Both the position numbers and the translations under genes were made by a program. Positions 44,701-53,212 of a stretch of DNA of 64,000 nucleotides are shown piece by piece. The stretch covers positions 148,667 to 212,666 of the forward strand of contig JAUJNG010000008.1 of assembly GCA_030448265.1 (NCBI GenBank), given 5' to 3'. Origin of the DNA: Abditibacterium sp. Lineage in GTDB: Bacteria; Armatimonadota; Abditibacteriia; Abditibacteriales; Abditibacteriaceae. Position 1 is the first letter of the stretch. Every line of letters begins with the position of its first letter. The notes beneath the pieces were generated by a model. The model made no database searches and was not told where the DNA came from. It was given only the letters and a program-made list of their open reading frames with translations.

Positions 44701-45852
44701 TTACCGGCTTCCCACCGTCACCAAAGGGACGGAGCCTTCGGGCAGACGCCGCACTTGGCCAGGCACTTTGGCCTCCCCGTCGAAAGTGGACTGAATCGCC
44801 GCGAAACACAATGCCAGACTGTCCAGATTGTTGCGCGCGCTGTTTTGCGGTTCGCGATTTTCCTCGACCGCGCACAAAAGTTCGCCCATTGTTCCGGCGA
44901 AGCCGCCAGGAAACCACGAGCCTTCGAGTTGCGGCGAAGCGTGGCCCGCTTCGGTGGTGAGCGTGACGGTTTGTTCGCTCAAGCTGGGGCCGGTGGAAAC
45001 GAGGGAACCGCGCGTTCCGCCGATGTAGGAATGATCCTGCGCGCCGAATTTCTGGTGAGCGTCAAAAACCAGGCTCGCCTGGCCGCCCTGGTAGCCGATG
45101 AGAATCTGCGCGGCCATCGGCGGCTTCATTTCCTGGCCCAGAACATGCGTTTTGGTGGCGAAAACCGATTGCGGGGCGCGATTGACCCAGAAAGTCGCCG
45201 TCGCGTCGAACCAGTGAATCGCAAAATCATACATTATCAGGTCGTGGATGGCCTCGAACGGCGTGCCCGTGACCCAGGTGTGATCCCAGTGAACCTGCAA
45301 ATGCGACGCGATCACATCGCCAATCAGTCCGGCGCGAATCGCCTCGCGCATATAGGCGAAATGCGGCGCCCAACGCCCGTTTTGATTGACCGCCAGCCTG
45401 ACATTCGCGGTTTCAGCGAGCCTGACGAGTTCTTCGCCGGTGTCGAGATCGAGAACGAACGGTTTTTGCGACAAAACGTGTTTGCCCGCCGCAATCGCGT
45501 CCTGGAGGAGCGGCACCCGTTCGGGCGGATGGGTGGCGATGTCCACCACTTCGATGTCGTCGCGCTCCAAAACGCGCCGGTGGTCGGTGGTGATGGCGGC
45601 GTCGGGATACCATTCCGCCGCTCGCCTCTGGGCATTTCCCTCGGTTTTGTCGCACAGCGCGACGACGTTGAAACCCTGCTGCCGATACGCCTTGAGATGC
45701 GTTTGCGTGATGCCGCCGCAGCCGATTAAGCCGATATTGGGGTTGTAATTTTGGGGTTTGGGCGGCAGATAGGGCAAAACCGGCGCTTCAAATTGCGCGC
45801 CGAATTGGGTTTGCAGACTGTAATCGGTTTCGGATTTGGTGGTTTTGGACAT
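44701..45852 (-). CDS. Gfo/Idh/MocA-family oxidoreductase
   Basis: 383 aa. After a 38-residue N-terminal extension comes the NAD(P) motif IGLIGCGGITQTHLKAY. QKPFVLDLDTGEEL carries the family's xKP motif, and IHDLIMYDFAIHWFDA the active-site histidines. It would oxidise or reduce a sugar ring position or inositol-like substrate. It is the last gene of the 44.7-54.0 kb operon, separated from a second Gfo/Idh gene by a palindrome. Confidence 0.9.
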   Translation of the reverse strand: MSKTTKSETDYSLQTQFGAQFEAPVLPYLPPKPQNYNPNIGLIGCGGITQTHLKAYRQQGFNVVALCDKTEGNAQRRAAEWYPDAAITTDHRRVLERDDIEVVDIATHPPERVPLLQDAIAAGKHVLSQKPFVLDLDTGEELVRLAETANVRLAVNQNGRWAPHFAYMREAIRAGLIGDVIASHLQVHWDHTWVTGTPFEAIHDLIMYDFAIHWFDATATFWVNRAPQSVFATKTHVLGQEMKPPMAAQILIGYQGGQASLVFDAHQKFGAQDHSYIGGTRGSLVSTGPSLSEQTVTLTTEAGHASPQLEGSWFPGGFAGTMGELLCAVEENREPQNSARNNLDSLALCFAAIQSTFDGEAKVPGQVRRLPEGSVPLVTVGSR

Positions 45853-45866
45853 GGTTTTTGAGGTTA

Positions 45867-45972
45867 GGCGAATGAATTCGCAGCCAGAAAAAAGTGTCGG
45901 CCTGCGCCGACACCTCGCAGTTGCCGCGTCAACGAAGGTTGACGCCTTTCTCTGGCTGCGAATTCATTCGCC
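45867..45972. repeat. Nested palindrome between two Gfo/Idh genes
   Basis: The outer arms 45867-45888 and 45951-45972 are exact over 22 nt (core GAATGAATTCGCAGCC). Two small hairpins lie inside, at 45895-45912 (TGTCGGCCTGCGCCGACA) and 45926-45945 (GCGTCAACGAAGGTTGACGC), giving a three-way-junction shape. Confidence 0.9.
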
Positions 45973-45973
45973 G

Positions 45974-47050
45974 TTACGCCAGCAGCGCCAGAGTTTTCTT
46001 CTGGGCGCTGGAGGCGAGCGCGGTATCCACGATTTGCTGCCCGATGCGGCAGATTTGCGGGTCGAGCGGCGGGTGAAGCGGCACTTCGCCGCGAATGTGC
46101 GCGATGAAATGTTCGATGGCGGCGCGGTTGGGCGCCGCCAGTTCATCCACAGGCAGTTCAAAGCCTTCGGGTTTCGCGGCGGTTTGAACGCGAATCGTGG
46201 TTTCGTAATCGTAGCTGGCAATGGTGCCCTGAGTCCCGACGATGTTGAAGCCGCATTTGGGTTGCGGCTGCAACTGCCAGGGATTGGTGAAAGTGCCCCA
46301 GCGCGTCTCGAATTTCGACAGCCCCGCGCCGTAGTTGCAAACCGTGACGGAGTGTTCGTCCACTTCCAAACCCTGGGGAATAAAAGTCATCGAAGTGACT
46401 TCCGAGGGCGATTTACCGCCGAAAAACCAGCTTCCCAGCGTCACGCCGTAGCCCAGATAATCAATGAGCGAGCCGCCGCCGGCGTCTTTTTGATAGAACC
46501 AGCTCCTCGATTTGCGGCGATTGGCTTCCTCCTCGCCGACTTCCTCTTTGTCGGCGAGATGGCGCATCGGGCCTTGATTGCCGTCGTAATAATGCACTTC
46601 GATGACCTGCCCAATGGCGCCCTCGTCAATCAAGCGCTTGCTGGTGACGTGCGGCGGATACCAGGCGAGCGGCCAGTTGATGCACAATTTGACGCCGTGT
46701 TGTTGCGCGGCGCCAATCATGCGGTCGGCGTCGGCAAGCGAAATGGCGAAGGGTTTTTCGACCAGAATATGCGCCCCATATGGCGCGACCAGTTCGACCA
46801 ACTCGGCGTGACGCGCAATCGCCGGACACAAAATCACCATTTCGGGCCGCGTCTCTTCGAGACATCTGCGGTAATCCGCGTAAACCCGCTCGGCGGGAAT
46901 CGAGAAGTTTTCGACGGTTTTGGCGACGTTTTCAGCGTTGAGCGGATTGTCGTCGGCGATGCCCACGATTTGCGCGTCGGGATGCTCGTGAACCTGGCGC
47001 AGCAAATCGCCCATGTGCATGTGATCGAAAGAAAGTCCGGCAATTTTCAT
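45974..47050 (-). CDS. Gfo/Idh/MocA-family oxidoreductase
   Basis: 358 aa. The N terminus KIAGLSFDHMHMGDLLRQV is unusual in lacking the normal GxGxxG loop (it has SFDHMHMG, a variant seen in some Gfo/Idh subfamilies). VEKPFAISLADADRM carries the EKP motif, and GGGSLIDYLGYGVTLGSWFF the active-site Asp and Tyr region. Its ATG overlaps the stop of the phosphotriesterase-like gene by 4 nt. Substrate unknown. Confidence 0.88.
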   Translation of the reverse strand: MKIAGLSFDHMHMGDLLRQVHEHPDAQIVGIADDNPLNAENVAKTVENFSIPAERVYADYRRCLEETRPEMVILCPAIARHAELVELVAPYGAHILVEKPFAISLADADRMIGAAQQHGVKLCINWPLAWYPPHVTSKRLIDEGAIGQVIEVHYYDGNQGPMRHLADKEEVGEEEANRRKSRSWFYQKDAGGGSLIDYLGYGVTLGSWFFGGKSPSEVTSMTFIPQGLEVDEHSVTVCNYGAGLSKFETRWGTFTNPWQLQPQPKCGFNIVGTQGTIASYDYETTIRVQTAAKPEGFELPVDELAAPNRAAIEHFIAHIRGEVPLHPPLDPQICRIGQQIVDTALASSAQKKTLALLA

Positions 47051-47988
47051 GATTTCTCCTTGAAACTGTAAACCCGCGCGGGCGTGGCAACGAAGACTTT
47101 GTGAATCAGTTCGTCACTGATTCCCGCCGCGCGCATTTGGGTGCGGAAGTCGCCGTAAAGATAACCCAAACCAGGCGAGCCGCCATACGATTTCCAATAA
47201 CTGCGCCGCGCCGCATCCATTCCCAGCACAATTTGATCGGGAAACTCCGGCAGCAGCGTTTTTAAAAGTTCTAAAGTCGGGTTGGGTTGTTGTTTGGTGC
47301 GAAAATGAGAATCGTATTCGATGGTGACGCCGGTTCTCAAAACTTCGCGGTGATAATTCGGGGCGGGGTTGCGGTCGAGATGCGATAAAACGACGTGACT
47401 TAAATCCGCGCCGTGTTGTTTGAGAAACAATGCTTGTTCGAGCGCAAAATGGCCTGCTTCGGTGTGAGTAAGAATCGGTGCACCAGTTGATTTTTGGGAT
47501 TTCGCGGCAGCCTTAAACACGGTTTGTGTAGCTTCATCCCAACATTGGAGCGCTGCGATTTTGACGAGGCCAGCTCGCACTCCGCGAAATTGCGTTTTAA
47601 TTTTTCGTGATCCTTTGATCTCCACACGGAATAGAAGCTCCCAATCTTGCCAGTCAAGCGCATCCAGTTCGACTTGATCGATGAGCGGATAATACTTTGC
47701 CAAATGATGCCCCGTGGGAGCCACGATATGAACCCCGCTTTGCCGCGAAACCTCCACCAGCTTGTAAAAGTTCGCCCCACAATCTGAAGGCATCGAATCG
47801 ACGACCGCGCCCACGCCCATCGCCTTCAACTCCTTCAACTCCGCGACCGCTTTTTCCACGTCGTCGAGCAGAAAATCCGGCTCGTTTTCGGTCGCAAACG
47901 ACGGGTCAATAATAATGTGTTCGTGGGCGTAACAAACGCCCAGCTCTGCGGGCGCGATGTCGCCTAAAACGGTGCGGATGAAGGCCAT
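47047..47988 (-). CDS. Phosphotriesterase-like metal-dependent hydrolase (probable lactonase)
   Basis: 313-aa amidohydrolase-superfamily protein. Metal ligands visible: His22 and His24 (AHEHI), the lysine of AGLVKIAA as the likely carboxylated bridging residue, the histidines in LTHTEAG and LSHLDRN, and Asp in LGMDAARR. Bacterial relatives hydrolyse sugar or acyl lactones more often than organophosphates. Start ATG 47988, 1 nt after the UlaG-like gene; the frame continues upstream only through that gene. Together with two sugar dehydrogenases a sugar-lactone substrate is likely. Confidence 0.9.
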   Translation of the reverse strand: MAFIRTVLGDIAPAELGVCYAHEHIIIDPSFATENEPDFLLDDVEKAVAELKELKAMGVGAVVDSMPSDCGANFYKLVEVSRQSGVHIVAPTGHHLAKYYPLIDQVELDALDWQDWELLFRVEIKGSRKIKTQFRGVRAGLVKIAALQCWDEATQTVFKAAAKSQKSTGAPILTHTEAGHFALEQALFLKQHGADLSHVVLSHLDRNPAPNYHREVLRTGVTIEYDSHFRTKQQPNPTLELLKTLLPEFPDQIVLGMDAARRSYWKSYGGSPGLGYLYGDFRTQMRAAGISDELIHKVFVATPARVYSFKEKS

Positions 47989-47989
47989 G

Positions 47990-48838
47990 TCAATTCCAGT
48001 AGTCGAAGCGCTCGCCCGCGCGCAAAACGCGATAATTTTGGCCGATGCGTTCGCACTCCGCGACGAATTCATCGGGCGAAGCGGTGTTGAACTCGAACAT
48101 CTCGAAATGGTGGGGAATCACCCATTTCGCGCCGCTTTCCTTGGCGCACCGCGCCGCTTCGACGCCGTTCATGTTGCCCGCCACGCGCCGTTCGGGCTTG
48201 TTGCCGTTGATGGGCAGGAGGGCCACATCGAGGTTGAAGGGCCGCAGTTTTTCGATGAGGCCATCGTAAAGCAGCGTGTCGCCGGAATGATAGACCGCGA
48301 AAGGGCCGAATTTCACCACGAAACCCATGAATTTATGACGCCCCATCTCATCAGTTTCGAGTTCGTTATGGGCCGAGGCGATGCCGTGAAACTCGAAGGG
48401 GCCGATCTGCTTCGATTCGCCTTCGGTGAGGCCGAGAGGAAAATCGATTTCCAGTCCGACTCGCTCCCCAACGAAGCCGCGATTGGCTTCGGGAATGAGA
48501 AATTGGGTGAGGCGATTCTGCCTCCAAATCGGCTGGAGCGTTGCCGCGTCGAGATGATCGGTGTGGTTGTGGGAACTGGTTACTACGTCGATAATTCCCA
48601 GGTCTTCGATGCGGTCGGGACTTAACACCGCTTCGGTCATGCGAACGTGGGGTTTATCGGTTTGCGCGTATTTTTCGGAAAGCGAATCCGAGAGATAGGG
48701 GTCGAAAAGCACGCTGTTGAACTTCCAGAGCAGATAAAAACCACTCTGGCCCAGCCACCAAAGCGAAAAACCATCCTCTTCGCGTTTCTGCTTGATGTCT
48801 TCCAATAACCCGTCGTCTTTTTGAAATGCGGCAATCAT
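47990..48838 (-). CDS. UlaG-like metallo-beta-lactamase-fold hydrolase
   Basis: 282 aa. The metal motif SHNHTDHLD (His90, His92, Asp94, His95) and later histidines in ASAHNE, VYHSGDTLLYD and VIPHHFEMF are those of the UlaG family, whose founder opens L-ascorbate-6-phosphate lactone. WWLGQSGFYLLW and FDPYLSDSL are also typical. In this operon it may open a sugar lactone formed by a Gfo/Idh dehydrogenase. Tightly coupled to the next gene. Confidence 0.9.
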   Translation of the reverse strand: MIAAFQKDDGLLEDIKQKREEDGFSLWWLGQSGFYLLWKFNSVLFDPYLSDSLSEKYAQTDKPHVRMTEAVLSPDRIEDLGIIDVVTSSHNHTDHLDAATLQPIWRQNRLTQFLIPEANRGFVGERVGLEIDFPLGLTEGESKQIGPFEFHGIASAHNELETDEMGRHKFMGFVVKFGPFAVYHSGDTLLYDGLIEKLRPFNLDVALLPINGNKPERRVAGNMNGVEAARCAKESGAKWVIPHHFEMFEFNTASPDEFVAECERIGQNYRVLRAGERFDYWN

Positions 48839-48846
48839 GATTTTGG

Positions 48847-48932
48847 AGCCACAGAGGACACAGAGAATTCACAGAGTGGCACAGAAAAAATCCTCCGTGC
48901 CACTCTGTGAATTCTCTGTGTCCTCTGTGGCT
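48847..48932. repeat. Perfect 36-bp hairpin between MetE-like and UlaG-like genes
   Basis: The arms 48847-48882 and 48897-48932 are exact reverse complements over 36 nt (core CACAGAGGACACAGAG) with a 14-nt loop. The arm sequence is a relative of the CACAGAGACAC family. The right arm includes the stop codon of the MetE-like gene. Confidence 0.93.
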
Positions 48933-49986
48933 ACTTCAACCCCAACTCCTCGCGCACGATTTGAACGCCCGCGCACATATTTTTGAGTTTCTGGCTCGCG
49001 GCCCAGCGCGCGGTCTGGCTCAGGCCGCAGTCGGGCGCGAAACTCAACTTCTCGGCGGGCGCATATTGGAGGCACTGCCGCACCCGCGCGGCGACATCTT
49101 CGGGCGTTTCGATGTAATACGACTTCACATCGATAATCCCGACCGAAACGTCGCGTTTTTCGGCCATTTCCGCGATGCGTTCCAGTTCGGCGAACTCGCG
49201 CGAGGCCATTTCGACGTGGATTTCATCGACTTTGAAATCGAGAAAATCGGGCAGCATCGGCGCGATGTGGCGCAGGCCAACCGCGCGCGCTTTGAAGTTG
49301 CCGAAACACAGATGCGTTGAAAGCCGCGTTTTGCCCGCGATGGTTTCGACGGTGCGATTGAAAATTTCCACGAAGCGTTTGGTGTCTTCCTTGAAGGCGT
49401 AGCAGCTCATGGACGGCTCATCCACGGTGATTTCGCGGCATCCCGCCGCCACGAGCGCTTCCAGTTCGGCGCGCACGAGCGGCAACAGCGCTTCAGTGAG
49501 CGCCCAACGGTCGGGATAATCGGCGTTGGGCAGCAGGCGGCCCGACAGCGTATACGGCCCAGGAATCGAGGCTTTGAGCGTCACGTCGTCGCGGCCCGCG
49601 TAAGAAGCGCGAAACAGCTTTTGCAGCCGCTCGAACTCCTCAACGGCGCCCAGACCGCGCGGCGCGCTGATGGGGCCGGTGACGGCGTGTTTGCCGCGCT
49701 GGTCGTGCGCGGGCGGCCCGAAACGGCGCGGCGAGGCGCTTTCGAGTTCGATTCCGGTCAGAAATCCGTAAAACGAGAGGTTGAAATCGAAGCGCGTCTG
49801 CTCGCCGTCGGTGACGACATCGAGGCCGGCGCTCATCTGGTCGTGAAGCGCGCAAACTACGGCGTCGGCCTGCATTTCCGCGCGGTCGGCGGGGCCAAAT
49901 TCACTCAGGTTCGTCACGGCGAATTCCAGCCAGCCAGGAAAGGGATACGAGCCGATAACGGTGGTGCGAAGGGGTCGAGGTTGCAT
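48931..49986 (-). CDS. MetE C-terminal-domain-like protein (cobalamin-independent methyltransferase family)
   Basis: 351 aa, the size of the catalytic domain of MetE alone. The zinc ligands are all visible: His225 and Cys227 (THLCFGN), Glu259 (HVEMAS) and Cys320 (APDCGL). The first strand, VIGSYPFPG, matches the family's start. It lacks the folate-binding N-terminal half of full MetE, so it probably uses another methyl donor, or demethylates a substrate. Its place in a sugar operon is unusual. Confidence 0.92.
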   Translation of the reverse strand: MQPRPLRTTVIGSYPFPGWLEFAVTNLSEFGPADRAEMQADAVVCALHDQMSAGLDVVTDGEQTRFDFNLSFYGFLTGIELESASPRRFGPPAHDQRGKHAVTGPISAPRGLGAVEEFERLQKLFRASYAGRDDVTLKASIPGPYTLSGRLLPNADYPDRWALTEALLPLVRAELEALVAAGCREITVDEPSMSCYAFKEDTKRFVEIFNRTVETIAGKTRLSTHLCFGNFKARAVGLRHIAPMLPDFLDFKVDEIHVEMASREFAELERIAEMAEKRDVSVGIIDVKSYYIETPEDVAARVRQCLQYAPAEKLSFAPDCGLSQTARWAASQKLKNMCAGVQIVREELGLK

Positions 49987-50018
49987 GATTTTTGAGATTT
50001 TCCAATTGAAGAATCAAT

Positions 50019-50109
50019 CGTAGGGGCGTAGCGTGCTACGCCCTAGACGTTGAATGGGTGTTTTGACTCTTGCACTTGCAGCGAGGGCGTAGCACGCTAC
50101 GCCCCTACG
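50019..50109. repeat. Perfect 26-bp palindrome between FAD oxidoreductase and MetE-like genes
   Basis: Arms 50019-50044 and 50084-50109 (CGTAGGGGCGTAGCGTGCTA.. and exact complement) with a 39-nt loop. Each arm is itself partly self-complementary (GGGCGTAGC/GCTACGCCC). Confidence 0.92.
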
Positions 50110-50115
50110 GGCACC

Positions 50116-51489
50116 CTAAAAATTCTCCTTCCAATCGTGCGCGCCAGTGCGCGCCGCCTCTTGCGGCACTTCCAGCACCGCGCCGAGGTTTCGCAAGCGT
50201 TCCTGCAATTGCGAAATGTCCACCTGCCGCGCGCCTGCATCGGTTTCGAGCGATAACGTGGCGGCGATTCCGGCGGCCTGGCCCATGCTCATGGTCTGGG
50301 CCATCGAGCGGCACGAAGCGTGGGCGTCGTGGGTGGCCGAAAAACAGCGTCCCACCATCCAGATTTCGTCGCGATTGTGGGGAATGAGGGTGCGATAAGG
50401 CACATCGTAGGCATCGCCGTCAGGAATGTAGCCCCAGACCGTTTCTTCTTCGCCGCCTTTTCCGGCGCGATGATCTTCGACGGGCGCGCCGCACAACAAA
50501 ACGGTGTCGTCGAAGCGGCGCACCTCGAAGCAGTCGTCGCGCGTGAGGCGATATTCGCCGTAAACGCGCCGCGTTTCGCGCACGCCGATCTGCGTCGAAA
50601 GCGCGGCCATATCCGCACGCTGGAAGCCCGCCACGCGCTCACGGAAAAACTGCTCGTAAAGAAACGCCTGGCGGCGGCCTTCGATTTCGGCCCGCGTCAA
50701 CTGTTCGAAATCGAGCGGGTCAACGTCGGCGACGCGCACCGCGACGGTGGAAATCACGCCCCGCATCGGCAGCAAATGCGCGCTGCCCGCTTTGCGCGGC
50801 AGCGGAAAACCGGCGTCCACGGCTTCGCTCATCTTTTCCATCATCATGGTCTTGCCGCCAGAGGCGTTGAACTCGTCCCAATCAACGTTGCTCATGCGAA
50901 ACGTGGTGGTGAGGGTTTGCGCGGGGTCAATGTCGCCCGCCCGTTCAAAGGGAATATCGGCGAGAGCGCACAAATCGGCGTCGCCCGTAGCATCAATGAA
51001 ACGGCGCGCCCGCACCTTGAAAAAACCACGTTTCGACCAGAAAATCGCGTGTTCGAGGGTTCCATCGGGCGCGGTTTCGACATCCACCAACTGGCAGTGC
51101 AGCCACACCCGCACGCCCGCCTGCGCCAAAAGCTCATCCCACACCAACTTGAGCGTTTCGGGATTATAGGTCACGCCGGTTCCGGCGCCGTAAGTGTTGG
51201 GCCGCAGATACATCGCGCGGCGCGCATCGAGTGCGTTCACCACGCGGTCTGGAATGCCGCCCGCGACTTTTTTGGGCGCCTCGCCTGGCGTAAAAAAACC
51301 GTAAAACGTCGTCAGCGCCTGAGTGGAAGTGCCGCCCGCGAATCCGTAGCGTTCGACCAGCAAAACCGCGAAATCGCCGCTTTCGCGCGCCGCCAGAGCC
51401 GCCGCGCAGCCCGCGCTGCCCGCGCCGACCACGAGAATATCCACCTCGGCGAGAACGGGAATTTTGGAGTGATTCAGAACCTCTAACAT
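50116..51489 (-). CDS. FAD-dependent oxidoreductase (PF12831 type)
   Basis: 457 aa. The dinucleotide motif VDILVVGAGSAGCAAALAAR lies at residues 16-35, RYGFAGGTSTQAL follows as the second FAD segment, and IDATGDADLCALA near 170 is characteristic of the family. The C terminus, DEIWMVGRCFSATHDAHA and SMGQAAGIAA, closes the FAD site. Relatives sit in polysaccharide-use loci and are often secreted, but no signal peptide is visible here. Start ATG 51489; the substrate is unknown, plausibly a sugar alcohol. Confidence 0.9.
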   Translation of the reverse strand: MLEVLNHSKIPVLAEVDILVVGAGSAGCAAALAARESGDFAVLLVERYGFAGGTSTQALTTFYGFFTPGEAPKKVAGGIPDRVVNALDARRAMYLRPNTYGAGTGVTYNPETLKLVWDELLAQAGVRVWLHCQLVDVETAPDGTLEHAIFWSKRGFFKVRARRFIDATGDADLCALADIPFERAGDIDPAQTLTTTFRMSNVDWDEFNASGGKTMMMEKMSEAVDAGFPLPRKAGSAHLLPMRGVISTVAVRVADVDPLDFEQLTRAEIEGRRQAFLYEQFFRERVAGFQRADMAALSTQIGVRETRRVYGEYRLTRDDCFEVRRFDDTVLLCGAPVEDHRAGKGGEEETVWGYIPDGDAYDVPYRTLIPHNRDEIWMVGRCFSATHDAHASCRSMAQTMSMGQAAGIAATLSLETDAGARQVDISQLQERLRNLGAVLEVPQEAARTGAHDWKENF

Positions 51490-51549
51490 GGTTTTGGAGC
51501 CACAATGAACACGGAGAATCCACAGCATCAATCCGTGTTCGTCTGTGGT

Positions 51550-52329
51550 CTATTTCCCGACTGTCGCATACAATTTGGCGAGGCGGTGCGCGTGTTCATC
51601 ATAGGCGCTTTCAAAGAGTTCGACCGCGCGCTCGGCGCCCACGACAGCCACGCCGGAAAGCACTTTGGGCGGCTGTCCGGCGCGCGTCAGGCGCAGCGCG
51701 ACTTCGGCTTTGATGCTGTTGATCAGCAGGCAGCCCGCGACGGTCGAACCAGGCGCGACGGGCGTATCGAGTCCTTCGATGTGAACCATCGCATCGCCGA
51801 CCGGCGCGCCGGTATCAAGCACCAAATCCGCGAAATCCTGGAGTTTCTTGCCTTCGGGATGCCTGGAAGTCGAGGCCTGCGAATGCGCTTTGGAGATGAT
51901 CGCCACCACTTTGATGCCGCGCTGCCCAAACTCCTGCGCCATTTCGATGGGCACGAGGTTGCAGCCGCTCGAAGAGATAATCAGCGCGGTGTCCGTTGGG
52001 TTCAAATCGAAATTCCGCAAAATGCGCGGTGCCAAACCCGACACGTTTTCCAGGAACATCGCCTGACGCTGGCCGTTGGCGCCCACGACGAGGTTGTGAA
52101 ACGAAAGCGACAATTCGACGAGCGGATTCCAGCCAGGAAACGAGCCGTAGCGCGGCCACATTTCTTCGACCATGATGCGCGAATGGCCCGATCCGAAGAC
52201 ATGCACCATGCGACCCGCCAGAATAGTTCCCGAAAACCAGTCGGCGGCGGTTTGAATAAGTGATTCCTGCGCGGCGACGGCCTGCATCAAGCCCTCGCAT
52301 TTTTGAAGATATTGTTGAGTGGGAGTCAT
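51550..52329 (-). CDS. SIS-domain sugar-phosphate-binding protein
   Basis: 259 aa. SIS fold signals: VHVFGSGHSRIMVEEMWPR (phosphate-binding loop) and ALIISSSGCNLVPIEMAQEF, then VVAIISKAHSQAS. It resembles the UPF0309 / GlmS-isomerase-domain group, which act on or sense amino-sugar phosphates (for example N-acetylmuramic-acid-6-phosphate etherase relatives). Its ATG overlaps the kinase stop by 4 nt, so the kinase product may be its substrate. Confidence 0.88.
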   Translation of the reverse strand: MTPTQQYLQKCEGLMQAVAAQESLIQTAADWFSGTILAGRMVHVFGSGHSRIMVEEMWPRYGSFPGWNPLVELSLSFHNLVVGANGQRQAMFLENVSGLAPRILRNFDLNPTDTALIISSSGCNLVPIEMAQEFGQRGIKVVAIISKAHSQASTSRHPEGKKLQDFADLVLDTGAPVGDAMVHIEGLDTPVAPGSTVAGCLLINSIKAEVALRLTRAGQPPKVLSGVAVVGAERAVELFESAYDEHAHRLAKLYATVGK

Positions 52330-53201
52330 TTAAGTGCCAATTTCGCGGCGCCCAGCGCGCCCGCATAATCGCCCAGCGTCGCGGGCACGATTTCCACGCT
52401 TTGGCCGCCTGGCCGCCATTCGGTTTCGTCCAAAACGCAATGCAGCGGCTCGAACAAACTCGCGCCCGCCGCCACGATGCCGCCGCCCAAAACCACGATT
52501 TGTGGGTCGAGAACGTTGATCAAAGAAGCGATGGCGCAGCCCAGCGCGCGTATGGAGCGCAGCCAGATCGTGCGGGCTTCGGCATCTCCGCTTTCAAAAG
52601 CGCGCACCAAGTCGCGTGTTGATTGAAAGCGGCCACCCGAACGCGCGCCCACCGAATGATCGCCGATGAGGTCTTCCAGCGAGCCTGGCGTGTTCACGAT
52701 GTCGGGCGCGCCGTCCACGTCGAGGCAAATGTGGCCGAGATGACCAGCGCGGCCCAGCGCGCCCTGCAAAATGCGACCGCCGGCCAGAATCGCGCCGCCC
52801 ACACCGGTGCCCAGCGTCAGCATAAAGGCGTGTTCGCGGCCCTTAGCCGCACCCAGCCACGCCTCGCCCGCCAGAGCGGCATGAGCATCGTTGAAAACTC
52901 GCGTTTCGAGGCCTAAAAACTCGCCCCAATCGAAGTTTTCCAACCCCTGCAAACGCCCTGGCATAAACGAAATCGCGCGATTATCGCGGCGCGCCAGACC
53001 AGGCGCCGCCAATCCCACGCGCTGCGGCGCGCCGCATTCGCGCGCCAGAGCCTCGACCTGACTTTTCACCGCATCGCGCCACGAAGCGAGGCCGTTATCA
53101 TTGGTGTGGGCGCGCCCACGCTTGAGTTCGGCACCGTCGGGACTCACGGCGACAGTTTTGATTTGCGTGCCCCCAAGGTCAATTCCGATCTGGTAGTTCA
53201 T
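52326..53201 (-). CDS. ROK-family sugar kinase
   Basis: 291 aa from ATG 53201. Phosphate loop IGIDLGGTQIKT at 5-16; second loop LTLGTGVGGAIL; catalytic Asp in FNDAHAALAGE. The usual GH...CxCGxxGC zinc cluster is replaced by RAGHLGHICLDVDGAPDI, which has a single Cys, so it lacks the structural zinc seen in typical ROK kinases. Substrate probably a hexose or amino sugar that then goes to the SIS protein. 11 nt after the SDR gene. Confidence 0.9.
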   Translation of the reverse strand: MNYQIGIDLGGTQIKTVAVSPDGAELKRGRAHTNDNGLASWRDAVKSQVEALARECGAPQRVGLAAPGLARRDNRAISFMPGRLQGLENFDWGEFLGLETRVFNDAHAALAGEAWLGAAKGREHAFMLTLGTGVGGAILAGGRILQGALGRAGHLGHICLDVDGAPDIVNTPGSLEDLIGDHSVGARSGGRFQSTRDLVRAFESGDAEARTIWLRSIRALGCAIASLINVLDPQIVVLGGGIVAAGASLFEPLHCVLDETEWRPGGQSVEIVPATLGDYAGALGAAKLALK

Positions 53202-53212
53202 GGTTTGTGGCG

